Counted from the stretch's first letter, positions 11,325 to 42,591 are shown. The stretch: 64,000 nucleotides of DNA from Amborella trichopoda (GCF_000471905.2 NW_006499728.1:3169263-3233262); one strand, 5' to 3'. Notes: generated by a model from the sequence alone, not told the origin. A program made the numbers and translations.

Positions 11325-12157
11325 TCAAGCCCAATCCCAAATATATGTAACAAAAAGGCATGAGAGGAAAATATGTTGTGAAGTTTCATCACTGTCTTTG
11401 CATAAGATACATACATTAGTGATAATAAATCCCATATTTCTCAAGTTGTTAACAATTGCTAATTTATCTTGGCACATGATCCATAAAAATATCTGCACTT
11501 TAAGAGGCACATGCAAGCTCTTAATCTTGAATAAACCAAGATCCAACTCTCTCAAAAGATAAAAAAATAGTAGATTATAGGTTGACTTAACTGGAAAATC
11601 TCCCGATGGGGTAAGATCTCAAATAAATCTATCATTCATATTTGGAGTCAAATATGTGTCGTTCAATAATTTCAATGATGTTTGATACTCCTTAATGAAT
11701 CTATTGTACCTCTCCCGTACCTGCAAAGAATTGACAAAACAATATTGGTATAAACACACCCACTAGCCTCATTGGTAGATGCTAGGGGGTTTAAAGCTTT
11801 TGAGAAAACCTCAGGGAAAATGTATCTCTACAGGTCATCTCCAATCCATTTATTAAACCAAAATATAGTGGATTCTCCATTCCCCACTATTTTTCGGAAT
11901 TGACGTAGATAAACAGATATCTCATAGTCATTACATCTCCAAACATGGGACAAACTTGCCTTGGTTTTTGGACTTTTAATAATGCCAAAGTTCAAATTCA
12001 TTCCATATTTATCTTTCAGAACAAGCACCCAAAAAAACTCAGGTTGTATGTGGATCCTCCACCACCATTTTATTAAAAGTGCCAAGTTCATATGTTTCAA
12101 TCTCCTAACACTCAATCCTCCCTCTTTCATTGGTCTACAAATATTTTCCCAACTCAC
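11325..12157 (-). pseudogene. LINE post-RT region and zf-RVT domain
   Basis: 12157-11828 reads WENICRPMKEGGLSVRRLKH and NGESTIFWFNKWIGD, typical of the RT-RNase H connector in plant L1 elements. 11555-11325 reads KVQIFLWIMCQDKL, CILCKDSDETSQHIFLSC, the zinc-binding RVT-associated domain with C-x2-C...H...C spacing. Confidence 0.75.
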
Positions 12158-12190
12158 AAGATGAAGTTTTTTCCTTCTTATGTCATCTCC

Positions 12191-13632
12191 TCACAATAAA
12201 TTTTTCATAATTCTATCTAGTTGTTTTTCAACTTCTTTTGGCATCTTAAATACAGACATAAAATATACTGAGAGGTTAGGCAAAGTGGATTTAATCAACG
12301 TATATATTCCCCCCATAGAAATAGTTTTAGCGTTTAAAGTATCCAGTTTCTTGTCAGATCTCTCCACCATAGGATCCGAAATTGAACTTGAAGGCATTGA
12401 ATCTACTAAGAAAAATCCCAAATAAGTACAAGGTAAGGACTCAACCCCACAACTTAATAAGTATGTCATTCTTGATACAACCATTTGCGAACAGCCAGTA
12501 CTAATGAGCATGGTTTTACTCAAATTAACTTTAAGTCTAATTGAGAGTTTCACACTTTTAAATAAAATTCATAAGCAAGTGATTTCATTAACTGTGGGAT
12601 CATATAATATATTGGTATTATCAGCATACTGTAAATGTGAAACTATAAGACCATTGTTACCAATATTAATACCTGATATGATCCTTTGCACTGTCAATCT
12701 ATTAAGCATGACACTAAAGCTCTCAGCTACCAAAGTATATAAAAATGGTGAAAGAGAGTCCCCTTGTCTCCGTCCTCTTGATCATTTGAAAAACCAGTTG
12801 GTTTGTCATTAACAATAACTGAAAAATGGGTAGAAGACAAACAATCATCAATCTACAATCTCCACTTTGAATGAAAACTCATTTTAGCCATGATACTTTG
12901 TAGTAGCCCCCAATCAACCTTACCATATGACTTCTCAAAGTTTAGCTTACAAATAAGGCCTGGTTTGTCATCCTTGATTCTTGAATAGATACATACATTA
13001 TTGTGCAACCAAAAAACTATCCATAATTTGCCTATCTTTCAAGAATGTTGACTGTGGTCCTTGAATAATCATGTGAATTACCTAGTGCAGTCTATTAGCT
13101 AAAATCTTTGCTATGATTTTATATAGACTACCAATAAGACTAATAAGCCGAATATCCTTGATCTCCGCAATGACATTTTTCTTTTGAATTAAAGCAATAA
13201 AAGTGAAATTCATGGCAATATTAATTTGACCTCTCCAATAAAATTCTTCCAATAATTGAACAATATCATCTTTCAAGATATCCCAAAAAGATTGAAAAAA
13301 AACTATTAGGTATACATTTGGGCCAGGAGCCTTATCTCTGCCTAGGCTAAATACTGCATCTCTGATTTTTTTCTCTTCAATTTTTCTCTCCAGCCACTGA
13401 GCTTATTCTAACGACAACCTAGTAAAATGTAGATCTTGAATAGATAGGTGAATTCCATTATCGACCTCATAAGAAGTCTTGAAATGATCACCAGTGCCCT
13501 TTCAACCTCTGACATGTTGTCACAAACTATTCTTTTTATACGGAGGCTTTGAATTGAGTTAACCCTTTTCCTTGCATTAACAATAGCATTGAATAATCTC
13601 ATGTTTTTATCTCCCTCCTTGAGCAATTTCAC
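12191..13632 (-). pseudogene. LINE reverse transcriptase, broken, active-site Asp changed
   Basis: 13276-13082 carries FTFIALIQKKNVIAEIKDIR, then LISLIGSLYKIIAKILANRL, the N-terminal RT motifs. Near 12628-12617 the catalytic box reads QYADN where active elements have Y/F-ADD, so the second metal-binding Asp is lost. 12553-12191 gives the thumb region with LNLSK-like (VNLSKTMLIS), YLGFFLV and KLDTLNAKTISMGGIYTLIK. 13632-13408 gives the linker before RT (LLKEGDKNMRLFNAIVNARK). Stops and frameshifts are scattered. Confidence 0.8.
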
Positions 13633-13959
13633 ACGAGATCTTTATCTCTAATGAATTTCCTTCAATTTAAGCAATTGTTTATACATAGCCACTCAAGCTT
13701 CTATCTTTGAATTGATCTTATGTTAGAGTCCCTCCCATAAACTGAACATTATCTAACTCCTCTATATGAGACTTTGCTGCCCCAATTTTAGATTGTAAAT
13801 CTCCCCAAATATCCATCTTTCATGTAATAATCATATGTTTTAATGATTATAGCTTCTTTGAGATTTGGAAACCTTTCCAACCTTCAATGGTAGTATTTTT
13901 TCAAAAATCTTCAATCAGGCTCAGTAAAGATATCTCTGATAGCCATGCCAATTCAAATC

Positions 13960-14442
13960 TTAACGGGGATGGTCCAAACAAAAAACCGTTCGAGTTAAGG
14001 AAAAAAGGGAAATGATTAGAAGAAATTGGTGGCAGGGCTTCACACTCATTTTTGGGAAACGAGTAACAAACTCAAAATAAACAAGAAACCTGTTTAATCT
14101 TATTAAAATTGGATCGTGTGAATTATGATTTGACCAGGTATAATTAACCCTAGCAGAAGGAAGATCAATCAATTCATGCTATAATCTCATACAATAAGAC
14201 ATAGGAGGAGAAGATGTAGATTCACTTGGCCATCTAATAATATTAAAATCACCACAAACCAACGAAGGCACATTCAAATTTAACTGAATATTTCCTAGTT
14301 CCTCATAAAAAATCGATCTATTAGCAGCTCTGTTAGACCCATATACCACAGATAAGCACCAGGAAAAATTATTTAAAGGCCCTTGGAAAACAATGGAAAT
14401 ATGTCTACTTAAAAAAAAGTTTTGTGAAGCATTCAAAACCAA
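13960..14442 (-). pseudogene. LINE endonuclease (EEP/APE-like) fragment
   Basis: 14442-14179 contains SVVYGSNRAANRSIFYEELG and VCGDFNIIRW, the catalytic GDFN motif of the exonuclease-endonuclease-phosphatase fold. 14172-13960 continues in another frame with INLPSARVNYTWSN-like sequence (here IDLPSARVNYTWSN), matching the TWSN motif. A frameshift or stop separates the two, so it is inactive. Confidence 0.75.
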
Positions 14443-14962
14443 AGGGTCCTAAAGAAGCAAAATACCACCAAAAGAACCAGAAGCATCTACTCCCAAAAAA
14501 TTCAGAGAACTGTTTCCCCAAACTAGTCTAGCAGTGTGAAGAGCCGGGGCCTCCAATTTAGTTTTCTAGAGAAGTAAGAGATTAGGTCTTTCATTTCTGC
14601 AAAAAGAAAGAACATCTCTCTTGCGTTGAGCACTATTAAGGCCTCTGACATTCCTACATAACACTTTCACATAAACTAGTGACCATCTCTATGTTTGGTG
14701 ACCCTTGAAGGACCAGCAAACATAGGTTGTATAAGTTCAGAATGTGCGCGAGAATAAACACTTACCTTACCATCGTCATAGTTAATATGATTGTCAAGTT
14801 CTCTTTGAAGCATTCCTTTCTTCTTGGATTTATGAACTTTACTTCCAACAAGCCTTTCTTATATTCCTTTTTATGCTGATCCTTTAGGGTATCTATAATG
14901 GCAACAAGAGAGTCACCGTAACGCATATTAATTGTATCCAAAACTTTACCAACTTCCATAAG

Positions 14963-16085
14963 TCAAATCACTAAGGACATGCCATAGTCATCATATCTCT
15001 CAAAGTCATCAAGTACAGGAACTTCATCATCAGCATCAGCACTCGGTGGTCTCATAGCAATCAGATGAACTATAAGAGGTTCTGCCAACTTATGTTCTTT
15101 GATGTTTCGATTACTGTTATCAAGAATAACACTTTCAGGATTTTTCCAAAGTCCATCACTATAGGTAGAAAGAGCAGATGTTCCTTCCCCAACTTCTTTC
15201 TCACTCGCAACATTAAAAACCAGCATTGGTTTTTCAACAACCTTCCCCTTCTTTTGCATCTTTAATTGCTTGGAAGCAACTCTCCCAAATAGACTCAATT
15301 GCTGCATTTTTTCTTCTTCAATTTTCTTCTATGTACTTGCATCAGAGAAAGATCCAGCTTGAAGCTCAACATTGGCGTGCTTTTGGGTACATGTGGGATG
15401 AGAGCTTCTTTTGGAAGCAGCATAAATTTCTTATCTTTGAAGGAACGGGAAGGAATTAATTGGCCACTCGTCCAAACTTTCAACGGAAGCTTTTCAAAAG
15501 TTTCAAATTGGTTATGGCAGGGAATAACATTATGTTCCAAAACATATGATTTTTGGCAATGAGTTTCCATAGCATATTTTTTTGGAATGTTTCCATCAAA
15601 TTTAACAACCCATTTTTTAATAATACGTTTCCCAATGAGAGATGACATGGTAGCATAAGAATGGCCTGAATGTGTCTTCCCACGAAATTTTTGGCGATGA
15701 TATCGATTGTCAATTTTTGAAACTCCATGTTGCTGCTTGAGACTGACGGTAATGGCTTTTAAGGACCATCATCCTTATTAACATTATTCTCATCATTCAG
15801 GCTATATTTCACATCTTCAGGAGAGACTTCAACAAAAAATCCCTTCCGAATTCAAATCTCTTTAAATATAAGTTTAAAATCAAAGCCTCAAATCTTTAAG
15901 ATACCCTCTTTAGGATGATTTAAAATTTAAGTCTCTACCAGGAAAACAAGTGCATGATAGTTGGTTAAATTCTAATCAATCTTGATCAACTGAGGATATA
16001 GACTTGCTACTTTAAAGACTTCAGAGGACCAAACAATGATTTGAATACCAGAAACCGTAAACCAGGAGGTTAGATAGTCTAGGTC
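14963..16085 (-). pseudogene. LINE ORF1 (gag-like, DUF4283-type), broken
   Basis: Fragments in different frames read LTSWFTVSGIQIIVWSSEVF near 16080-16020, then IAKNFVG, VLEHNVIPCHNQFETFEKLP and a Lys-rich stretch, down to 14963. Together they look like the RNA-binding ORF1 protein of plant L1 elements, but there are several frameshifts. The family assignment is by overall look and position upstream of the endonuclease. Confidence 0.5.
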
Positions 16086-16184
16086 TGAAGAGTTAGAATT
16101 GTGTGTGAGTTCGTGTGTGCATAATGTGCATAGACTAGAGAATAAATGCTTTTTTATTATCGAAACAACCTTTATTAATGGATT

Positions 16185-16558
16185 ATACTATTAAAGTATG
16201 CGCACCTCAAAACTTTGCCGAAAGATGCAGTTTCGGTGCCAAGAAGCCTTGTAATGACATGAAAATCTACCATCACGTTTGCAATGGCATGAAACTCTAC
16301 TATCACCCTTAATAATGAAATATAAAGCTTAAAAAATGATGCAGATGGACAAGATCTACCAACGATAACTTTATTTCAAAATGGATAGTTCATAAAATAA
16401 AGATGCATTATTTTCATGATTTGAAATTAATATTTTCATATCCATACATCTTGAGGTTGAGATGATCAATTTGAGAGTCTTTTTTTTCCTTGCACTGGAA
16501 CAATAGATTTTTTAGGTGAATTTTAATTCAATACTATAAGGTTGACACCTTATATAAG
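16185..16558 (+). mobile_element. MITE family A, copy 1
   Basis: About 370 bp. Internal landmarks shared by the family are AGATCTA (about 130 bp in) and CATACATCTTGAGGTTGAGA, then ATGATCAATTTGAG. The right end is ACTATAAGGTTGACACCTTATATAAG.. (16530-16558). Boundaries are approximate. Confidence 0.55.
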
Positions 16559-16571
16559 CATTTTCCTTTAA

Positions 16572-16965
16572 AGAAGGGAAAAGCTTTTATATAAGGTGTC
16601 AACTCTATACTATAGAAGTAAGCCACACCGTAAGAATATACTGGAAAATGTTGTTTCAACTCTAGAAAGCCCTCAAATTGATCATTTCAAACTCAAGATG
16701 TATCGATATGAAAAAATAAAAGATTTTAAGTATTGAAAATAGTGCATTTTGTAACACAATATCTGGACCAGCCATTTTTATGATTTTTCATGTCTTTATA
16801 GAAGTCTTCAATCAACACCATTTATTAAATAATAAATTTCATAATTAAGAATAAAAACAAAGTTTCATGCTATCATGGGGGTTTTCAGCACCATAACTGC
16901 ATCTTTCAATACATTTTAGGGGTGCTCCATACTTTGGTTGTTTAAGTTTGACGCCTTATTTGAAC
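16572..16965 (+). mobile_element. MITE family A, copy 2
   Basis: It begins TTTTATATAAGGTGTCAACT, then ACTATAGAAGTAAGCCACAC. It follows copy 1 by about 14 bp in the same orientation. The facing ends (ACACCTTATATAAGC... and ...GCTTTTATATAAGGTGT) form a palindrome at 16544-16605. The right end is degenerate. Confidence 0.5.
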
Positions 16966-17279
16966 TACACTCGTAAAAAAAGAGCAAATTATTTACAACA
17001 CTATTTCCCCCCCTTTATTACCATATGAATTTTTTTTTTCCAAAAATTACGACAAGCAACCCCTTCCCAAGGCAAGCATTTTTTTTTTATCCCCAATTGC
17101 CCACTTATTTGACAATGATAACACCAGATATGTGAACAACACAACACAAACTATTTATATTCAAGCTCTGTTCAGTTTTAAAAATACCAGATAGTTCGAC
17201 TTGAGGATTTCCAACAACTTCAAGGTTGTCAAGCAGTGGCATTGCCGAACAACTTATTGGAAGCAACAACGTCAAAATC

Positions 17280-17410
17280 TTCTTGAGAATGACATAGGGC
17301 CTTGGCGGTAGTATTGCAGAGCCCTATGGTGAGATATTTGACTTCATTCTCACCAATGGGTAGGGCCCCAAACCCCACTGCATCAAAACCTTGTTGCTGG
17401 TCTCCTAAAC
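17280..17410 (+). repeat. SINE-like element, family 2, copy 1
   Basis: GAATGACATAGGGCCTTGGC, then GGTAGTATTGCAGAGCCCTA, then GACTTCATTCTCACCAATGG and GTAGGGCCCCAAACCCCACT. A second copy is at 18225-18340. The GGCGGTAGTATT block resembles the A-box block of SINE family 1. Confidence 0.4.
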
Positions 17411-17499
17411 ATAAAATGCATGGATATATGCTTTTTGCTCAAATTTGATGAAGTAGTTACATACACACGGTTATTTCTTTTATGGGTGCAGTTAGCATA

Positions 17500-17876
17500 C
17501 AGATGCATCCGTAGCTGTAGAGGTAAGGTGCACCTTCAAATTTTATCATTGTATATAATTTTGATGTAAAAGGTCCTTAGGATTATCTCAAAATCTATTT
17601 TTATATCTAATTATCAAATTTTAAATTTAAAAAATAGTTAAAATCAAGTAGATCTATAAACATATGAAAATCTTGAAAATGGATGGTGTAGATAATATGT
17701 TGTAAAATACACTATTTATTAGACTTAAAATCTTTTTATTTTTCATGGTCATACATCTCGATGTCGAGATGATCAATCAAAGGGTTTTTCAACATTAAAA
17801 CTACATTTTCCGATGGATTTTTGAGGTGCATCCGTAGTTCTACATATAAGGTTGCAACCTTATATAAACTTTTTCG
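17500..17876 (+). mobile_element. MITE family A, copy 3
   Basis: GTAAGGTGCACC near the left end, AAATCAAGTAGATCTATAAA in the middle, CATCTCGATGTCGAGATGAT further on, and the palindromic end TATAAGGTTGCAACCTTATA at 17849-17868. Confidence 0.65.
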
Positions 17877-18224
17877 TTCTTTTATATGGCTTTTTAAAAA
17901 TAAAAATCACACGATGTTGTGATAAGCCACCTAACAATGGGTTCTCTTTATATTATTTTGATTTGTAATTTGGGTTTTCTCTCTCATGACCTTTTCGACC
18001 TTTCCCCTCATTTTCTTGGCACTGTATTTCACCAGTGGGTTTTGGTCATGTCGCTTTTACCTTGGTCTTATTGGCATGAGGTGTTTAGTACCTATCCGAT
18101 TTTTTCATAGCTGGATAAGCGTGGAAAAAGAGAAGGCCTGTTCTAAGGGTATGCTAGTCATAATTTTCACAACGAATGTTTAAAAATATTTTCATATGGT
18201 AATATGTTTTGGAAAACTATACAA
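17877..18224. other. Stretch between repeats, no gene seen
   Basis: Two short overlapping plus-strand frames (17919-18110, 17986-18183) are rich in Phe and Leu and resemble no family I know. Nothing supports them as genes. Confidence 0.3.
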
Positions 18225-18340
18225 TGAGATCAAGAATGACCTGGAGCCTTAGCGGTAGTATTGTCGAGCCCCATAGTAAAGTCTCTGACTTCATTCTTAC
18301 CAAATGGTAGGGGACACAAATCCCCCATTGTCTTTACCAC
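18225..18340 (+). repeat. SINE-like element, family 2, copy 2
   Basis: GAATGACCTGGAGCCTTAGC, then GGTAGTATTGTCGAGCCCCA, then GACTTCATTCTTACCAAATG: the same order of blocks as 17280-17410. Confidence 0.4.
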
Positions 18341-18347
18341 TTTTGGG

Positions 18348-18510
18348 AATGGGGTTGAGGTCGTGGTGGTAGCACTTCTTGAACCTCAGCTACCGGTCAA
18401 GGTTTCTATTCCCATTGACGCATTCGAAAACTATTAATTATTTCGAACAATGGATAGGGGCCTGTATTCCCCACTAGTCTACTTAAAAAAGAAAAAAAAA
18501 AAGTATACAA
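18348..18510 (+). mobile_element. SINE-like element, family 1, copy 3
   Basis: GGGGTTGAGGTCGTGGTGGT, AGCAC, B-box-like GGTTTCTATTCCC, and the tail GTATTCCCCACTAGTCTACT with a purine/A-rich end. It lies directly after SINE family 2 copy 2. Confidence 0.6.
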
Positions 18511-18521
18511 TTAAATCATTT

Positions 18522-18730
18522 GCCATTGGTACAAGGTGGTCATAATTAATCTTGATCATTGGATGTGAAATTGGGTGGTTGTATTTATTCCAATGACCAA
18601 GCTCAAAGTTCAAAATAAATTTTATCAAACTTTGTGATACACCCTAGCTATCAGATCACATTAGATGATTATAAATAATTATGACATCCTTGTATCAAAG
18701 ATAGATGGTCTTATTGTATACAATCCCACA
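18522..18730 (+). mobile_element. MITE family D, copy 1
   Basis: The left arm GGTACAAGGTGGTCATAATT, then GATCATTGGATGTGAAATTG is an inverted, imperfect match to the right arm (...ATTATGACATCCTTGTATC). The middle carries the family motif AACTTTGTGATACACCCTA. Confidence 0.6.
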
Positions 18731-18849
18731 TGTTATAATAAAGGTGGGGATTTTAAATTTCTCTTAACAAGGATACGAGTTGGGTTAAGTAGGAAGCTAA
18801 CGTAAAACGTTATCTAAACTTTTCATGATAATAAAAAATAAAAAAAGGT

Positions 18850-19240
18850 GTGGTTTCTATAAGGTTGCAACCTTGAACAAGTCAATTAAGGTGCACCTTA
18901 AAATTTTATCATAAAATGTAATTTTGCTATAAAAAATTCTTAATATTATCGTAAAATCTATTTTCATACCTAATTAGAAAATTTTAGATTAAAAAAATGG
19001 TAAAAATCGAGTAGATCTATAAATATATAAAAATCTTGAAAGTGGACGGTCTAGATAATGTGTTGCAAGATGCACTGTTTCCGAGAGTCAAGAACTTTTT
19101 TTTTTTTTTCATATTCATATATCTCGATGTTGAGATGATTGATTAGAGGGCTTTTTTAACATTAAAACAACATGGTTGGTATATTTTTAGGTGCATCTAT
19201 GATTCTACATTTAAAGGTTGCAACCTTATATAAACTTTTC
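18850..19240 (+). mobile_element. MITE family A, copy 4
   Basis: The left end TTTCTATAAGGTTGCAACCT is the inverted copy of the right end AAAGGTTGCAACCTTATATA. Internal landmarks: GTAGATCTATAAATATAT, GTGGACGGTCTAGATAATGT and ATCTCGATGTTGAGATGATT. This is the clearest member of the family. Confidence 0.7.
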
Positions 19241-19269
19241 CCAATAAAAAAACATATCTATGCATAATG

Positions 19270-19660
19270 AGGTGTGGTTTCTATAAGGTTCAACCTTAAA
19301 CTATCCAATTAAGACGCACCTCCAAATTTTATCATAATATGTAATTTTGGTGTAAAAAAATCATAAGATTACCTCAAAATTTATTTTCATATCTAATTAT
19401 AAAATTTTAAACTCCAAAAATAGCTAAAATCAAGTAGATCTATAAACATATGAAAATCTTGAAAATTGACGGTCTAGACAATGTGCGTAAGATACACTAC
19501 TTCTTGTATTCAAAATCTTATTTTTGTTCATATTTTATATCTCGATATCAAGATGATCAATTATGAGGTTTTTCAGCACTAAAACAACATTTTTTGACGG
19601 ATTTTTTAGGTGTATTTGCAATTCTACATTTTAAGGTTGCAACCTTGTATAATTTTTTTC
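19270..19660 (+). mobile_element. MITE family A, copy 5
   Basis: It lies about 30 bp after copy 4 in the same orientation. The left end TTTCTATAAGGTTCAACCTT has lost one base of the palindrome. The right end is TTTAAGGTTGCAACCTTGTA. A (TAA)n run follows at about 19662-19690. Confidence 0.65.
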
Positions 19661-20559
19661 CATAAATAATAATAATAATAATAATAATATGGTTTAGGAA
19701 AACAATGATGTAGGATACAAGGTTGTACCACGTGCTATGAATGGTGAATTTTGTCATATAATAAATAAACACATATTTCTTTTATTTGGGTGTAGTAGAC
19801 ACGTACTTGCCCACCACAAAAGATGACAAAACATTTCTGCATTAGAGTGGGGCAAAAATTTTGAACTTTGAAACTCCTTATTTCTTGAACCTTAACAAAT
19901 ACAAGGTCATTGTCCATTCAAATACTCAACAATTATTTAAATGCTTATGCATATCATGCTTAAATCTTTATCAATTGAGGTCCCACATAGAGCATTTTAT
20001 TTTATGTTGTATTTTTCTTATGACTGCGGCTTTATCATATTTTGTAGAGCTACATCCCGCTCAAAAATGCCGTTTTGCCATCAAAAGTTCATGAGACGGC
20101 ATGCAAATCTATCTTTGCCTTTGAATATGGAATTTGAAGGTTAAAAATAATGCATATGTAGGGGTGTGTGACAATTTGAAACGATGGATGTTAAAACTGG
20201 TACAAGGGAGACTATTTTTAAGGTATGAAAGGTATCTTTTTTAAATTTATGATTGTTGAGATTAAGATTATCGGCTTAATTTCTTGTAGAATAATAGCAT
20301 TGTTTGGGAGTAACTAGTACAAGAGATACTAGCTTTAGGGTTTAAAATGTATCTTTTTTAAATCCATGATCATTGAGATCAAGATGATTGGCTTAATTTC
20401 CTCTATAATGATTGCATGTTCTTGGGATTTTTGATGTACTACTTGTATAAAGGTGTTGCCATACAAAATACTTTCCCTTAATTTTTATTTGCTAGTATAT
20501 CATGTCATAAAAAATGATGCAAATGTCATGTCACAAATGTATCATTTTTTGAGTTTTAA

Positions 20560-20680
20560 ATTTTATTATCGGTATTAGAAATTGATAATGTACTTTTTTT
20601 TATGAGAATTTAAGATCATGCTTTATTTTGTTTTCCAAAAGCCTAGGCCTTATACAAACCTCATCCTTTGACCACTAGTG
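20560..20680 (+). repeat. MITE family B, end fragment
   Basis: ATCATGCTTTATTTTGTTTT, then AAAAGCCTAGGCCTTATACA, then AACCTCATCCTTTG match the right end of the family B copies at 22270 and 56350. Confidence 0.45.
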
Positions 20681-20779
20681 AGTTTGGGCAAGACAATTGA
20701 AATGAAATTAATTTGTAACAGTCACGAGATCAATGAGAAATCTATAAATCGTCGCACAAATTAATTTAATTGTAACATT

Positions 20780-21150
20780 TAGCTGCCAGTGTGTTTGGGC
20801 TTGGGCTTCTGGCTTCAAGGTTTGGGCCCATTGTTAAACTAATTATTGAGGCGTCAAGAAAAGGTTGAACCTTCATTATCTTTGAATGAGCGAGCTAACC
20901 ACATGAGAGAGAGAGAGGGGCTCGGGCTTCTAGAGAGAGAGAGAGGGGCTCGGGCTTTTTTGGTTTCACGGCTTGGACCAAACTTCAATGCAATTATGAG
21001 GCGTTTGGAACAGGTTGGACCTTCATTATCTTTGAATACGCGAGCTCACCATATTTTAGAGAGAGAGAGGGTGTTCAGCTTTCAAAATAACATCGTATTT
21101 GAATAGGCGAGCTAACCATATTTTAGAGAGAGAGAGGGTGTTCGGCTTTC
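20780..21150 (+). repeat. Local tandem repeat with GAGAGA blocks
   Basis: Units of about 70-150 bp share GAACCTTCATTATCTTTGAA, GCGAGCTAACCA and TTTTAGAGAGAGAGAGGG. An 86-codon frame through it (20846-21106) repeats EPSLSLNER / GPSLSLNTR and is a product of the repeat. Confidence 0.65.
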
Positions 21151-21488
21151 TATTTATTTTGAGTGATTAAGTAGGGATTCAATTTTTTTTTTCGAAAATA
21201 CGAAATACTCTATTTATAGGCGGAAATTATAAAAAAGATAGACCAATTTGTTATGTTTTATTTTTTTATTTATAGTCTATATATTTCTTTAAAAGACACG
21301 GTTTCTACGAGGCCATGTAGAAAGTCACTTCTTAAAAATCTATTTTTGAGATGGATTTTTGGATCTAATCTTTAAAGACATGTAATCTCTAATATGGAGA
21401 TCATGAATATGAATAAATAAATAAATTTTGAAAACTAAAAATAATTATTTTGTTGAAAAAAACATTTAGATGGTTAGCTTCAATTGTT

Positions 21489-21722
21489 TTAGAGGAACCA
21501 CCTATTTGCATCTATATTTAAAATGAATGCTTTGTATCTCGGGGACCATAAATATAAAAATGCGGTCCCCACAGCATGAAACAAATTTTCTTCATTGAAT
21601 ATTCCATTCCAAACCTCAAATAACTTCCCATTGAAACGAGTACTATTTTTAGCATGCTCTTGCGGGTGCATAACCGCACTTCCGTCGCAAACAAAGGGCG
21701 GCCTACGTAAACCTTTTTCCAT
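21489..21722 (-). CDS. Short open frame of unknown nature (77 codons)
   Basis: A minus-strand frame starts MEKGLRRPPFVCDGSAVMHP and continues with mixed, non-repetitive composition (KNSTRFNGKLFEVWNGIFNE). It looks more protein-like than its surroundings, but I recognise no family and there are no visible neighbouring exons. It could be an exon remnant of a transposon or captured gene. Confidence 0.15.
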   Translation of the reverse strand: MEKGLRRPPFVCDGSAVMHPQEHAKNSTRFNGKLFEVWNGIFNEENLFHAVGTAFLYLWSPRYKAFILNIDANRWFL

Positions 21723-21842
21723 CTAAAATTGATTATTTTAAGAAATTTTGAGCTCTTATTTTTTAACGGTAAGAAATTTGGAGCTCTTGCTCTTTAATTT
21801 ATATACGTAGAAATTAGATACTCTCTATTTTTGTCCTAAGTC

Positions 21843-22240
21843 AGGTTTATATAAGGCGCCCTTTATATAAGGTTCCCTCCTTATACTATTGAAGTAAGGA
21901 ACATCTCTAAATTTCATATAGATAGTATCCAAACCTCATGATGATTAGAAAATATATCGTGTTCCCTAACCATGAAATTTAAAATTTTTAAATGGTACAA
22001 TAACTTGTTATAATATTATAATATTGATCAATAACTTGTTAGACATGTCTTTAAAAACAAAAAAATTGTTATAATATATATTTTTTTAAAATCTTAAAAT
22101 TGTTTTTCTTAACATCCATACATCTCAAGGTCGAGTTAATCAATTGGAGGGTTTCAAATGTTTCTCTTATCGATGATTTTTAAGGTTTATCTTACTTCAA
22201 TAGTATATGAATAATACCTTATATAACTTTTTTTTCTTTA
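21843..22240 (+). mobile_element. MITE family A, copy 6
   Basis: The left end GGTTTATATAAGGCGCCCTT is followed by CCTTATACTATTGAAGTAAG. The inverted counterpart at the right is CTTACTTCAATAGTATATGA, then ATAATACCTTATATAAC. The internal CATCTCAAGGTCGAG block is present. Confidence 0.6.
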
Positions 22241-22269
22241 ATATTTGGATGTATTATATTATAAAATAG

Positions 22270-22668
22270 AAAATAGTTTGATAGGGCTACAACCATTTCA
22301 TAATAAGTAAAGCCTCACCTCAAAACTCATCGGAAATTGCAATTCTGACATTGAAAAATCTTAAAATCCATCATATCAACTTTGAAAATTATGTTAATAA
22401 AAAAAAAAGATTTCAAATCTTAAAAATAGTATATATTTTAATAAATTATCTAAACTATCCATTTCACCCTAAAAGTAAGTGTTCACGGATCCGTAAGTTC
22501 TGCACCATGTTTTAATCTTCAAATTTCATAGTTGGTATTGAATATTGATTTTAGAGTTACCTCATAAATTTCTAATGTTCAAAGTGATTTCCGAGCAAAG
22601 ATTCAAGGTGAAGCTTTACTTTATTTTTACAAAGCCTAGGCCTTACAGAAACTTCTTCCTTTAAATTT
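22270..22668 (+). mobile_element. MITE family B, copy 1
   Basis: The left end is AGTTTGATAGGGCTACAACC, then AAAGCCTCACCTCA. The right end is TCAAGGTGAAGCTTTACTTT, then AAAGCCTAGGCCTTACAGAA. The arms are inverted copies of each other, as in 56350-56718. It lies about 240 bp upstream of the SelO start codon, so it may form part of that gene's promoter. Confidence 0.6.
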
Positions 22669-22905
22669 TGTATTATTTCAAAATTGGTCTCTAATCTCTA
22701 CTTTGAAGAGCTTAGTTGTGCAAAAATAATTGGGGCCCAAAGAAATACTCTTAGAAAGATTGGACTTTATCCATTTGATGCATATTTTCTCTCTCTAAAT
22801 AAAGTACGGAATTGTAATGAAGAGAGAGAGAGGAGGTGCGTATTTTTTGACCAACTTTAGAGAGAGAAAAAAGGGCTCGCATTGAAATCCCCAGGCGTCG
22901 CAGCT

Positions 22906-42478
<19,573 letters not shown>

Positions 42479-42585
42479 GGTAATTGCTAAGAGGCGAAGA
42501 AAAAAAAAAAAAGAGGAAAAAGTGAAAGAAGTAAAAAAAGTTGTCAGTCGTTACAGAAAAGAGGTATAAATGTAAGTTTGATGTA

Positions 42586-42591
42586 AATAAA
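42586..42591 (+). terminator. Probable SelO polyadenylation signal
   Basis: AATAAA about 110 bp after the stop codon, in an AT-rich context. Confidence 0.45.

Larger units (their letters stand above)
10500..16130 (-). mobile_element. L1-clade LINE, nearly full length, decayed
   Basis: Reading from high to low coordinates, the minus strand gives a gag-like ORF1, an endonuclease, a reverse transcriptase, a zinc-binding RT-associated domain and a C-terminal RNase H. That is the order of plant L1 elements with an RNase H. Every domain is broken by frameshifts and stops. The 3' end is a T-run on the plus strand (10501-10510), i.e. a poly-A tail on the element's strand. The 5' end is approximate; no clear target duplication was found. 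Confidence 0.8.
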
